A stretch of DNA of 64,000 nt, taken from positions 2,604,001-2,668,000 of the forward strand of contig NZ_CP157000.1 of NCBI RefSeq assembly GCF_039905635.1, given 5' to 3'. This document shows positions 41,484 through 54,869 of the stretch, piece by piece; the first letter of the stretch is position 1, and every line of letters begins with the position of its first letter. Source of the DNA: Microbacterium sp. ProA8 (GTDB lineage Bacteria; Actinomycetota; Actinomycetes; Actinomycetales; Microbacteriaceae). The translations under genes were made by a program, and so were the position numbers. The notes under the pieces were generated by a model, which searched no databases, had not been told where the DNA came from, and saw only the letters and a program-made list of their open reading frames with translations.

Positions 41484-42631
41484 CGGCGGCACACGCGGAC
41501 GCCGTCCGCACCGCCGTCGGCGCTGTGCCCGACCCCGAGCTGCGCCGACCGATCGGCGAGCTCGACATGGTCCGTGAGATCTCGGTCCGAGACGGTGTCG
41601 CGCACGTCGCGATCGCCCTGACCATCGTCGGCTGCCCGGCGGCGGACCGCATCGCGTCCGATGTGCGCGGGGCTGCGGCATCCGTTCCGGGGATCACGGA
41701 TGTCGCCCTCGAGGTCGGCGTCATGACTCCGGCCGAGCGGCACGCCCTCACGGAACGCCTGCGCGGTGGCCGCGCGCGAGAGATGCCGTTCGGCCCCGGC
41801 ACGCTCACGCGCGTGATCGCCGTCACGAGCGGAAAGGGCGGCGTCGGAAAGTCCACCGTCACGGCGAATCTCGCTGCCGCGCTCGCCGCCCGCGGGCTCG
41901 CGGTCGGACTCGTCGACGCCGACGTGCACGGCTTCTCCATCCCCGGGCAACTGGGCCTCGTCGGGCCCGACGGCGCCGTGCCGCAGCCGACGCGCGTCGA
42001 CGACCTCATGCTGCCGCCGGTCGCCCACGGGGTGAAGGTCATCTCGATCGGGATGTTCCTGCGCCGCCGCGACGGCGAAGAGGCCGTGGGTGCCGTCGCC
42101 TGGCGCGGGCCGATGCTCCACCGCACCGTGCTGCAGTTCCTGACCGACGTCTACTTCGGCGACCTCGACGTCCTGCTGCTGGACATGCCGCCGGGAACCG
42201 GCGACGTCGCGATCTCGGTCGGACAGCTCCTGCCCAATGCCGACGTGCTCGTCGTCACGACGCCGCAGGCCGCGGCGTCCGACGTCGCGGTGCGCAGCGG
42301 CCTGGTGGCGCGTCAGACCGGGCAGCGGGTGATCGGCGTGATCGAGAACATGTCGGCCATGACCCTGCCGGACGGCACGACCATCGACCTCTTCGGCACC
42401 GGTGGCGGCTCCGCTGTCGCTGCGGCACTGTCCCAGCCCGATGCCCAGGTGCCGTTGCTGGCGTCGGTGCCGCTCAGCCCGACGCTGCGGACGGACGCGG
42501 ATGCCGGCATCCCGGCCGTCATCGCCCATCCCGACGACCCCGCGGCACAGGCGATCGCCGGCGTGGCCGCAGAGCTCGCGCGCACGCCGCGCGGCCTGTC
42601 GGGACGCGCGCTCCCGTTCCGCCCGCAGTGA
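41480..42631 (+). CDS. mrp: Mrp/ApbC family iron-sulphur cluster carrier ATPase
   Basis: A 383-residue protein with an N-terminal MIP18/DUF59 domain (about 5-85) and a ParA-like P-loop domain: deviant Walker A TSGKGGVGKSTVTANLA (about 115-131), Walker B LLLDMPPGTGDVAIS. The CxxC pair found near residue 283 of many Mrp proteins is missing here (MTLPDGTTIDLFGTGGG instead). Proposed to bind and transfer Fe-S clusters. Starts in an ATGA overlap with the DUF1003 gene. Confidence 0.9.
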   Translation: MTAAHADAVRTAVGAVPDPELRRPIGELDMVREISVRDGVAHVAIALTIVGCPAADRIASDVRGAAASVPGITDVALEVGVMTPAERHALTERLRGGRAREMPFGPGTLTRVIAVTSGKGGVGKSTVTANLAAALAARGLAVGLVDADVHGFSIPGQLGLVGPDGAVPQPTRVDDLMLPPVAHGVKVISIGMFLRRRDGEEAVGAVAWRGPMLHRTVLQFLTDVYFGDLDVLLLDMPPGTGDVAISVGQLLPNADVLVVTTPQAAASDVAVRSGLVARQTGQRVIGVIENMSAMTLPDGTTIDLFGTGGGSAVAAALSQPDAQVPLLASVPLSPTLRTDADAGIPAVIAHPDDPAAQAIAGVAAELARTPRGLSGRALPFRPQ

Positions 42632-42644
42632 CGCGCGGGCGGCG

Positions 42645-43034
42645 TCAGGTCGCCTCGCTGTCGTAGGGGGTCGGGCCGTCCGCCGGGCCACGGAAGGGCG
42701 AGCGCACCGGTGTCGTGGGCGGCGTCTGCGCATCGGTCTCGGCGGTGGTCTGCGCTGCGGCGACGCTCGCCACGGGTGCGTCGTCGAGCAGCGCCTCGCG
42801 GATGATTCGCCGCGGGTCGTACTGCCGCGGATCGAGAGTGCGCCAGTCGACGTCGTCGAAGTCCTCACCCATCTCGTCACGCACCCGGGTGCGCGCCGTC
42901 GACACCCACTCCCGAGCCCGCTTCGTCAGTCCCGCGAGGGACTCCGCATACCGCGGCAGACGCTCGGGCCCGAGGATGAGTGCCGCGACGAGTCCGATCA
43001 GCAGGAGCTTCTCGATCGTGAGCCCGAAGATCAT
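42645..43034 (-). CDS. tatB: Sec-independent protein translocase subunit TatB
   Basis: A 129-residue TatB protein: a single N-terminal membrane helix (about 5-22) followed by the hinge GPERLPRYAESLAGLTKRAR and an amphipathic helix, then a disordered acidic tail. With TatA and TatC (not in the window) it exports folded proteins. Start at 43034 is leaderless by pattern (TAATCT plus six bases). In mycobacteria tatB lies near sigE-rseA-htrA; those three are not present here. Confidence 0.93.
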   Translation of the reverse strand: MIFGLTIEKLLLIGLVAALILGPERLPRYAESLAGLTKRAREWVSTARTRVRDEMGEDFDDVDWRTLDPRQYDPRRIIREALLDDAPVASVAAAQTTAETDAQTPPTTPVRSPFRGPADGPTPYDSEAT

Positions 43035-43040
43035 GCCTTC

Positions 43041-43046
43041 AGATTA
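43041..43046 (-). promoter_or_regulatory. -10 box of tatB (leaderless)
   Basis: TAATCT on the minus strand, six bases before the ATG at 43034. Confidence 0.5.
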
Positions 43047-43106
43047 CCGCCGTGCCTGAGCGATCAGCGCCGCATGGCCACGTAGGCTGGCACGCGGAGG
43101 ATGCCG

Positions 43107-43742
43107 ATGGGAGAGCAGAGCGCGAACCAGCGGTTCGTCGACGAGGCGACGAGCGAGCCGGAGCACATCGCGCGTGCGCGTGCGCACGCGCTCGAACTCG
43201 GCGCCGCACCGATCAGCCCGGCCGTGGGTGCTCAGTGCGCGGTGATCGCGGCGGCATCCCAGGCACTCAACATCGTGGAGATCGGCACGGGCGCCGGCGT
43301 CTCCGGCCTCTGGCTGCTTCACGGCTCACCCCGCGCGACCCTCACGACGATCGACAAGGAGCCGGAGCACCTCGGTGCCGCACGGCAGGCATTCGCCGAA
43401 GCCCGCATCCCTCCGGCCCGTGCGCGTTTCATCACCGGGCGTGCCGCAGAAGTGCTGCCGCGCATGAACGAGGCCTCCTACGACATCGTGCTGGTGGATG
43501 CCGACCCCGACGGTGTCATCGAATACGTCGAGCACGGCCTTCGCCTGGTGCGCGCCGGCGGCACGGTGCTCGTCCCGCGGGTGCTCGCGGGTGGCGGCGT
43601 GGCCGACCCCGTGCGTCGCGACCCGGTGACCACCGCCTACCGCTCGCTCATCCAGGAGACCCAGGCGTCACCGGCCGTCATCGGAGCGCTGTCGATCACG
43701 GGTGAGGGGCTGCTGCAGCTCACCACCGTGCCCCAGTCCTGA
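43107..43742 (+). CDS. SAM-dependent O-methyltransferase (class I, COMT-like)
   Basis: A 211-residue methyltransferase. The SAM-binding motif I is NIVEIGTGAGVSGLWLL (about 57-73), motif II carries TTIDKEPEHL, and the metal-binding acid region reads VLVDADPDGVIEYVEH. It resembles the bacterial catechol-type O-methyltransferases beside tatB in actinobacteria (mycobacterial Rv1220c). The substrate is unknown. ATG at 43107 was preferred over 43101 because GGAGG (43096-43100) is correctly spaced for it. A strong terminator follows. Confidence 0.88.
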   Translation: MGEQSANQRFVDEATSEPEHIARARAHALELGAAPISPAVGAQCAVIAAASQALNIVEIGTGAGVSGLWLLHGSPRATLTTIDKEPEHLGAARQAFAEARIPPARARFITGRAAEVLPRMNEASYDIVLVDADPDGVIEYVEHGLRLVRAGGTVLVPRVLAGGGVADPVRRDPVTTAYRSLIQETQASPAVIGALSITGEGLLQLTTVPQS

Positions 43743-43756
43743 CACGTCCGCGAAAA

Positions 43757-43794
43757 GCGCGAATGGCCGGTCCCGTCGGACCGGCCATTCGCGC
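43757..43794. terminator. Hairpin terminator between the methyltransferase and DUF3117
   Basis: A 17-base perfect stem (43757-43773 with 43778-43794) with a CGTC loop, between convergent genes. Confidence 0.85.
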
Positions 43795-43803
43795 AACGTG
43801 CGT

Positions 43804-43977
43804 CTACGCGGCGTTGACGACGCCGCTCAGGACGTCGTAGAGCTCCTTGGCCTCAGCATCGTTCACCGAGACGACCAGACGACCGCCTCCCTCGAGCGGC
43901 ACGCGCACGATGATGAGTCGACCCTCCTTCACGGCCTCCATCGGCCCGTCTCCGGTTCTCGGCTTCATGGCTGCCAT
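43804..43977 (-). CDS. DUF3117 family small protein
   Basis: A 57-residue protein. It begins MAAMKPRTGDGPMEAVKEG, the hallmark of DUF3117, and includes VPLEGGGRLVVSVND. AAGGAG lies five bases upstream of the ATG at 43977, and the TAG stop is at 43804-43806. Conserved across actinobacteria with unknown function. Its short length means automated callers may miss it. Confidence 0.9.
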   Translation of the reverse strand: MAAMKPRTGDGPMEAVKEGRLIIVRVPLEGGGRLVVSVNDAEAKELYDVLSGVVNAA

Positions 43978-44091
43978 TGCGGCTCCTTTTCATCGATGGT
44001 CTGCACGTCAAGTTTATCGTGAGGGCAACCGCCCCGGGCACGCCTGGGGAAAGCGGCATCCGCGGAACGCATCATTTCCGTTCATGCGGGG

Positions 44092-45318
44092 TCACGGCAC
44101 CTGCCACGTGCTGTTGCCCAGGGCGTACATGTTGTAGATCCACCACCATTGACCGGCCAGGCACGCGATGAGCACGCCGACCCGCCACGCGGGCGAGCGC
44201 GGCACGGCGAACGCCCCCCACAGCGGGGACAGCGGTACGAGCAGACGGAAGATGCTCGACTGCGGGAAGAACACCAGCAGCAGATAGAGGAGGTAGCTCG
44301 CGCTCCACAAGCGGATCTCGATGCCCAGCTTCCGCACCGCCGGGAGGAACGCCAGCGCCGCGCCGATCAGCAGGGCGCCTACCCCGACCAGTGCGTAGCC
44401 GAGGGGGAGCGGGAGATGCCACATCGTCTCGAACCAGAAGGAAACCCCGGCGAGGAACGGCTCGAACGGCACGAAGGTCGGATCGCCGGGCACCCAGTTG
44501 CGTCGCCAGGCGAGCTCGGTCGCGAGATACGCCCCCGGTTCGCCCGTCACCCAGCCGGCGATGATCTGCCAGGCGAACCCGGCGACGGCGGCCAGCAGGC
44601 CGAGCGCGATGATGTGGGCGATCTCCGGCGCGCGGAGCGGTTCTCGCACCCGGTGGAACCACCTCCAGATGCCGAAGAGGCCCAGGCACAGTGCGAAGGC
44701 CAGGACACCGGGACGCGTGAACGCCATCAGCGGGATGAGCAGGTACAGCCAGCCGTAGCGTCGCCGCGCCACGCACCACAGCGCGCAGAACAGCCAGAAG
44801 AGGTTCAGCGCCTCGGCGTAGCCCACCTGGAACAGGGCGGCGAGCGGGCCGCTGGCGAAGAAGGCCACCGCCCACAGGGTCGCCGACTCATCCAGGCGCA
44901 GGCGCAGCAGATGATAGAGAGCGACGGATGCCCCGTACCCGGCGACGAGCGACACGATCAGGGCACCGGTCCCCCATTGACCGCCGAACGGCACCGAGAC
45001 GGCCTGGGCGAGATACGGATACAGCGGCAGGAAGGCCCAGGCGTTCTCGGCGACCTGCCCGGCATCCGTGAGCGGCAGCGAGGTGGGGTACCCCGAGAAG
45101 GCCACCAGCCAGTACCACGCGCCGTCCCAGGCGACGACGGCGTCCGCCAGGCCGGCATCCGCGCCCATGCGGCTCTGGAAGCCGGACAGCTGCGCAGCCA
45201 GGAAGAGGAACAGCGTCGTGACCAACCGCGCAGCGAGGTAGATGGCGGCGATGCGCAGGGCGACGCGACCGCGCGAGGACTGCACCACGGGGGCGGTCGT
45301 CAGCTGGTCGCCAGCCAC
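44092..45318 (-). CDS. PIG-V-like membrane glycosyltransferase
   Basis: A 408-residue polytopic membrane protein with about ten hydrophobic segments. The N-terminal loop WDGAWYWLVAFSGYP matches the WDxxWYxxIAxxGY pattern of the PIG-V mannosyltransferase family, in which the Asp is catalytic. Predicted to use a polyprenyl-phosphate sugar donor at the extracytoplasmic face, perhaps in glycolipid or protein mannosylation. GTG start at 45318 overlaps dapE by 19 bases, so the two are probably co-transcribed. Function is inferred. Confidence 0.7.
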   Translation of the reverse strand: MAGDQLTTAPVVQSSRGRVALRIAAIYLAARLVTTLFLFLAAQLSGFQSRMGADAGLADAVVAWDGAWYWLVAFSGYPTSLPLTDAGQVAENAWAFLPLYPYLAQAVSVPFGGQWGTGALIVSLVAGYGASVALYHLLRLRLDESATLWAVAFFASGPLAALFQVGYAEALNLFWLFCALWCVARRRYGWLYLLIPLMAFTRPGVLAFALCLGLFGIWRWFHRVREPLRAPEIAHIIALGLLAAVAGFAWQIIAGWVTGEPGAYLATELAWRRNWVPGDPTFVPFEPFLAGVSFWFETMWHLPLPLGYALVGVGALLIGAALAFLPAVRKLGIEIRLWSASYLLYLLLVFFPQSSIFRLLVPLSPLWGAFAVPRSPAWRVGVLIACLAGQWWWIYNMYALGNSTWQVP

Positions 45319-46376
45319 GCGCGCAGTCCCTGCTCGACCGCCACGATCTGAGACAGCGGCACGCGCTCCTCGTCATGGTGCGCGAGGTGTGGGTCTCCGG
45401 GCCCGTAGTTGACCGCCGGCACGCCCAGGGCGCTGAAGCGGGCGACATCCGTCCACCCGTACTTGGGACGCGGCGACGCGCCCACCGCCGCCAGGAACTC
45501 CTGAGCCAGTGGAGCGTCGAGGCCCGGGCGGGCGCCCGCCGCCGCGTCGACGATGTCCACCTCGAAGCCCGAGAACACGTCCCGCACATGATCCGCCGCC
45601 TCGGCGACGTCCCGGCTGGGCGCGAAGCGATAGTTCACCTCGACCTCGCAGAGGTCGGGGATCACGTTGCCTGCCACGCCCCCGCGGATGCGGACGGCGT
45701 TGAGGCCCTCCCGGTACACCAGTCCCTCGACCTCGACCTCGCGTGGCTCGTATTCCGCGAGCCGGCCGAGGATCGGCGCCGCCCGGTGGATCGCGTTGTC
45801 GCCGATCCAGGCCCGCGCACTGTGCGCGCGCACGCCGTGCGTGCGCACGATCGCGCGCAGGTTGCCGTTGCAGCCGCCTTCGACCTCTCCGTTGGACGGC
45901 TCCCCCAGGATCGCGAAGTCGCCGGCGAACAGATCGGGGCGCGTGCGAGCCAGGCGGGTGAGCCCGTTGAGGTCGGCATCGACCTCTTCGTGGTCGTACC
46001 ACATCCAGGTGATGTCGACGCGAGGAGCGATCAGCTCGGCCGCCAGCTTCAGCTGCACGGCCACGCCGGCCTTCATGTCCACAGTGCCCCGGCCCCAGAT
46101 GAAGGGGTCACCGTCGACGTCGATGTCCTTCGTCGGGATGTTGGCATTGATCGGGACGGTGTCGATGTGGCCGGCGATCACCACGCGCTGAGCTCTGCCC
46201 AGGGATGTGCGGGCGACGATCGTGTCGCCGTCGCGATAGGTCTCGAGGTGAGGCAGCGGGGAGATCTGCTCGAAGATGGCGTCGGCCAGGATCTTCTCGT
46301 CGCCCGACTCGCTCGGGATGTCGCAGACGATGCGAGTCAGTTCGGCGGAGGACAGCGACAGATCGAGCGCGGGCAT
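45300..46376 (-). CDS. dapE: Succinyl-diaminopimelate desuccinylase
   Basis: A 358-residue M20 metallohydrolase in the DAP/lysine pathway, converting N-succinyl-LL-DAP to LL-DAP. Metal and catalytic residues appear in VIAGHIDTVP, GTVDMKAGVA, WYDHEEVDAD and GEPSNGEVEGGCNG. Start at 46376; there is no good ribosome binding site, but TAGACT six bases upstream indicates a leaderless transcript. dapD lies on the other side of the adjacent rRNA operon and dapC about 9 kb away. Confidence 0.93.
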   Translation of the reverse strand: MPALDLSLSSAELTRIVCDIPSESGDEKILADAIFEQISPLPHLETYRDGDTIVARTSLGRAQRVVIAGHIDTVPINANIPTKDIDVDGDPFIWGRGTVDMKAGVAVQLKLAAELIAPRVDITWMWYDHEEVDADLNGLTRLARTRPDLFAGDFAILGEPSNGEVEGGCNGNLRAIVRTHGVRAHSARAWIGDNAIHRAAPILGRLAEYEPREVEVEGLVYREGLNAVRIRGGVAGNVIPDLCEVEVNYRFAPSRDVAEAADHVRDVFSGFEVDIVDAAAGARPGLDAPLAQEFLAAVGASPRPKYGWTDVARFSALGVPAVNYGPGDPHLAHHDEERVPLSQIVAVEQGLRAWLATS

Positions 46377-46382
46377 CCCCCG

Positions 46383-46388
46383 AGTCTA
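46383..46388 (-). promoter_or_regulatory. -10 box of dapE (leaderless)
   Basis: TAGACT on the minus strand, six bases before the ATG at 46376. Confidence 0.55.
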
Positions 46389-46413
46389 CCGAGGCGAAAA
46401 GTCGCCGTTAACG

Positions 46414-46446
46414 CGTAATGGCCACCCTTGGGGGGTGGCCATTACG
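46414..46446 (-). terminator. Terminator hairpin of the rRNA operon
   Basis: CGTAATGGCCACCC (46414-46427) pairs with GGGTGGCCATTACG (46433-46446). It lies just past the 5S rRNA in the direction of rRNA transcription and before the dapE promoter. Confidence 0.8.
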
Positions 46447-46456
46447 TGAATGGGTG

Positions 46457-46574
46457 TCCGGCGGTGTCCTACTCTCCCACAGGGTCCCCCCTGCAGTACC
46501 ATCGGCGCTGAGAGGCTTAGCTTCCGGGTTCGGAATGGGACCGGGCGTTTCCCTCTCGCTATGGCCGCCGAAAC
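46457..46574 (-). rRNA. rrf: 5S ribosomal RNA
   Basis: About 118 bases with paired ends (the 5' GTTTCGGCGG side and a 3' CCGCCGGACA side) and the conserved internal CCATTCCGAACCCGGAAG. Located about 110 bases after the 23S gene. Ends are approximate by a few bases. Confidence 0.93.
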
Positions 46575-46684
46575 TCTCTTGATGTTTCAGTCTTCACAAC
46601 GTGAAAAAATCTATGTTCTGTTGTGTTCCCGACCGTACATCGGGAACCACTCAGTGGACGCAAGCACCAGAAACGGTGTGTTAT
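46575..46684 (-). other. 23S-5S spacer
   Basis: About 110 bases with lower GC than the surroundings. No tRNA seen; it presumably carries RNase processing sites. Confidence 0.6.
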
Positions 46685-51755
<5,071 letters not shown>

Positions 51756-51991
51756 AAAAATGAAAACCACCAACAACCCGGGAAAACGAGTCGAAAGCAG
51801 CGAGTTCAACCATGACCAAAAACGAATATCAAACTGACATCCATGAATTGATCCAAAAAGGACCCCCACCAACCAAAAAGGTCAGCGAGGATACAAAAAT
51901 TGGCATTTGACAAGTGCACGCTGTTGAGTTCTCAAAGATCGGACGCACCAGCGTTCCGGTCTCTCAACCTTCGCCGCTGGGCAACTTCTCT
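51756..51991 (-). other. rRNA operon leader
   Basis: About 235 bases between the promoter and 16S. It includes TTTGAGAACT (minus strand, 51927-51936), repeated in the 16S-23S spacer; the motif sits in a spot where actinobacterial rrn leaders carry antitermination/processing boxes. AT-rich compared with coding DNA. No gene. Confidence 0.6.
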
Positions 51992-52019
51992 ATCTTACAC
52001 ATCCCGTCCCGCCTGTCAA
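51992..52019 (-). promoter_or_regulatory. rRNA operon promoter
   Basis: TTGACA (minus strand, 52014-52019) and TAAGAT (51992-51997) with a 16-base spacer: a near-consensus housekeeping promoter aimed at the 16S gene. Further promoters may lie upstream, in 52020-52200, but I could not identify one reliably. Confidence 0.75.
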
Positions 52020-52307
52020 ATCGAAGCGGCGAGGCACAAGACCCCACCGCAGTCGCAGACCGACGCACACGAAAGTGGAAGATACCCATCCTAAGCCGAA
52101 ACCGGCCGACTCACCAGGAGCACATCGGATGGGGTTGTTCACTGCTTGAGGGGAGCCAGGCCTTCCGGCCTTCCGCTCTACCCTTTGGGGCGAACAAGTA
52201 ATACTTTACGTGCGACCCCGCCACCCGTCGAATCCAGCCCGCACCCCGGGCGTGTCGCACCCCCACACCCCCGGAATCACGCGGAAGACGGGGGCAGGCG
52301 ACCGCGC

Positions 52308-52313
52308 TAGCGT
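52308..52313 (+). promoter_or_regulatory. -10 box of dapD (leaderless)
   Basis: TAGCGT, seven bases before the ATG at 52321. Confidence 0.5.
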
Positions 52314-52320
52314 TGATCCC

Positions 52321-53277
52321 ATGACCGAAGAACGATGGGTTTGGGGCGTCGGCCTCGCCACAACCGCCGAAGACGGAACCGTGCTCGACACGTGGTTCCC
52401 CTCCCCCGCTGCCGGGCGGATCCCGCTCGGGTTCGATCCCCAGCTGGCACCGGACACGCTCGACCATCTCGCGGTGGCCGACCCCCGTCGGGCCGTCACC
52501 GTGGATGTGGTGGCGGTCGAGGTCCACCTCGACAGCGCGCCGGCGTCGACGCCCGACGCGTACCTCCGCCTGCACGCGCTGTCGCATCTGCTCGTGCGCC
52601 CGAACGAGGTCAACCTGGACGGAGTCTTCGCCCATCTGCCGAACGTCGCCTGGACCACCGCCGGCCCGATCCACCCCGACGCGCTGACCCGACTGCGTCC
52701 TTTCCTCGCGCGCGACGGCATCCAGGTGCAGGGACTCGACAAGTTCCCGCGCCTCCTGGACTACGTCACTCCCGTGGGCGTCCGCATCGCCGACGCCTCG
52801 CGCGTGCGCCTGGGCGCGTACCTCTCCCCCGGCACGACCGTCATGCACGAGGGCTTCGTCAACTTCAACGCCGGCACGCTCGGGCAGAGCATGGTCGAAG
52901 GCCGCATCTCGCAGGGCGTCGTCATCGGCGACGGCAGCGACATCGGCGGGGGCGCCTCCATCATGGGAACGCTGTCGGGCGGCGGGACGCACAAGGTGTC
53001 GGTCGGCGCTCGCACGCTGTTGGGCGCCAACGCCGGCATCGGCATCTCCTTGGGCGACGACTGCGTGGTCGAGGCGGGACTTTACGTGACTGCCGGCACG
53101 AAGATCGTGCTGCCCGACGAGCCGCCGCGCGCGGACGGCTCGCCCGCGACCGCCAAGGGCGCCGACCTCTCTGGGCGAGCGGGGCTGCTGTTCCGGCGCA
53201 ACTCGCTGACGGGCGCGGTCGAGGCGGTCCGCCGAGCGGGCATCGGCGTCACGCTCAACGAAGCGCTGCACGCCTGA
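52321..53277 (+). CDS. dapD: Tetrahydrodipicolinate N-succinyltransferase
   Basis: A 318-residue left-handed beta-helix acyltransferase of the actinobacterial DapD type. Hexapeptide repeats fill about residues 165-270 (e.g. MVEGRISQGVVIGDGSDIGG). The N-terminal domain begins MTEERWVWGVGLAT. It succinylates tetrahydrodipicolinate, the first committed step of the succinylase DAP branch, followed by DapC and DapE, both encoded nearby. ATG at 52321 is leaderless by pattern. A terminator follows at 53293. Confidence 0.93.
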   Translation: MTEERWVWGVGLATTAEDGTVLDTWFPSPAAGRIPLGFDPQLAPDTLDHLAVADPRRAVTVDVVAVEVHLDSAPASTPDAYLRLHALSHLLVRPNEVNLDGVFAHLPNVAWTTAGPIHPDALTRLRPFLARDGIQVQGLDKFPRLLDYVTPVGVRIADASRVRLGAYLSPGTTVMHEGFVNFNAGTLGQSMVEGRISQGVVIGDGSDIGGGASIMGTLSGGGTHKVSVGARTLLGANAGIGISLGDDCVVEAGLYVTAGTKIVLPDEPPRADGSPATAKGADLSGRAGLLFRRNSLTGAVEAVRRAGIGVTLNEALHA

Positions 53278-53292
53278 CGCCCCTGCCGCGAT

Positions 53293-53342
53293 GAGAAGCG
53301 CCCGGCACCAGCGATGGATCACGCTGATGCCGGGCGCTTCTC
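53293..53342. terminator. Bidirectional terminator between dapD and gltA
   Basis: GAGAAGCGCCCGGCA (53293-53307) pairs with TGCCGGGCGCTTCTC (53328-53342), with extra AGCG/CGCT pairing inside, between convergent genes. Confidence 0.8.
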
Positions 53343-53383
53343 GCCGATGACCGAGGGCAAGGACGCCCGGTCATCGGGAAGGG

Positions 53384-54682
53384 TCACGAGAGACCGGGGT
53401 AGTTGCGCTCCTCGGCGCCGATGTACAGCTGCTGCGGACGGCCGATCTTGGTCTGCGGGTCGCCGGCAGCCTCGCGCCATTGCGCCAGCCAGCCGGGCAG
53501 GCGGCCGATCGCGAAGAGCACGGTGAACATCCGCGTCGGGAAGCCCATCGCCTTGTAGATGACGCCGGTGTAGAAGTCGACGTTCGGGTACAGGCGCCGA
53601 TCCTGGAAGTACGCGTCGTTGAGCGCGATCTCTTCGAGCTCCTTCGCGAGATCGAGCAGGGGGTCGCTGACGCCGAGTGCGGTCAGCACCTCGTCGGCCG
53701 ACTCCTTCACCAGCTTGGCGCGCGGGTCGTAGTTCTTGTAGACCCGATGCCCGAAGCCCATGAGCTTCACGCCGTCTTCCTTGTTCTTCACGCGCTCGAC
53801 GAAGCGCTGCACGCTCTCACCCGAGTCGCGGATGCGCGCCAGCATGTCGAGCACGGCCTCGTTCGCACCGCCGTGAAGCGGGCCGTACAGCGCGTTGATG
53901 CCGGCCGAGATCGACGAGAACTGGTTCGCCCCGGTGGAGCCGACCAGGCGCACGGTCGAGGTGGACGCGTTCTGCTCGTGGTCCTCGTGCAGGATCAGCA
54001 GGCGCTCCAGCGCGCGCGACATCACCGGGTCGACCTGGTACACCTCGGACAGCACGCCGAAGTTCAGCTTCAGGAAGTTGTCGACGAAGCCGAGCGAGTT
54101 GTCGGGGTACAGGAACGCCTGCCCGATGCTCTTCTTGTGCGCGTACGCCGCGATGACGGGCAGCTTCGCCAGCATGCGGATCGTGTTGAGCTCGACGTGC
54201 TCGGGATTGTTCGGGTCGGACTGGTGCTCGTAGTACGTCGACAGCGCGGAGACGGCCGAGGACAGCACCGACATCGGGTGCGCGGTATGCGGCAGCGCCG
54301 AGAAGAACCGCTTGAGGTCCTCGTGCAGCAGGGTGTGACGACGGATCTTCTCGTCGAACTCCCCCAGCTGGTCGGCCGTGGGCAGCTCGCCGTAGATGAG
54401 CAGCCACGCGACCTCGAGGTACGTGCTGTTCTTCGCCAGCTGCTCGATCGGATAGCCGCGGTAGCGCAGCACACCCTGGTCGCCGTCGATATAGGTGATC
54501 GCGGACTTGGTCGCCGCGGTGTTCACGAAGCCGTAGTCGAGAGCCGTGTAGCCGGTCTGGCGGGTGAGGGTGGAGAGGTCCACGCTCGGCGAGCCGTCGG
54601 TGCCCCGCAGCAGCGGGAACTCGGCGGACGTATCACCGATCGTGAGGGTGGCCTTCTCCTGGTGGGTGCCCGCGTCGCTCAC
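53384..54682 (-). CDS. gltA: Citrate synthase (type II, TCA cycle)
   Basis: A 432-residue citrate synthase. The catalytic triad is complete: His270 (GPLHGGANEAV), His312 (MGFGHRVYKNYD) and Asp369 (YPNVDFYTG). An N-terminal domain of about 60 residues, typical of hexameric Gram-negative/actinobacterial GltA, is present. GTG start at 54682 has GAGGAGG four bases upstream. A promoter candidate (TAGGCT, minus strand 54803-54808) would give a leader of roughly 115 bases. Third citrate-synthase-family gene in the window, and the only canonical one. Confidence 0.95.
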   Translation of the reverse strand: MSDAGTHQEKATLTIGDTSAEFPLLRGTDGSPSVDLSTLTRQTGYTALDYGFVNTAATKSAITYIDGDQGVLRYRGYPIEQLAKNSTYLEVAWLLIYGELPTADQLGEFDEKIRRHTLLHEDLKRFFSALPHTAHPMSVLSSAVSALSTYYEHQSDPNNPEHVELNTIRMLAKLPVIAAYAHKKSIGQAFLYPDNSLGFVDNFLKLNFGVLSEVYQVDPVMSRALERLLILHEDHEQNASTSTVRLVGSTGANQFSSISAGINALYGPLHGGANEAVLDMLARIRDSGESVQRFVERVKNKEDGVKLMGFGHRVYKNYDPRAKLVKESADEVLTALGVSDPLLDLAKELEEIALNDAYFQDRRLYPNVDFYTGVIYKAMGFPTRMFTVLFAIGRLPGWLAQWREAAGDPQTKIGRPQQLYIGAEERNYPGLS

Positions 54683-54869
54683 GGCGCCTCCTCGCGATTT
54701 CTGGTCGTACCGGGGGTGTCGTCCGGTCCTGAGCGTCACCGTGGGGCGGTCTGCATCAGAACGGAGGGGCGGGACGGGCATGCCGCGTCGCCGCGTTCCT
54801 ACAGCCTAGTGCGCCGCTGCGCCTACTGTTGACACGGCCAAAGGGACCCGGCATCCGATGGAGGAATCC

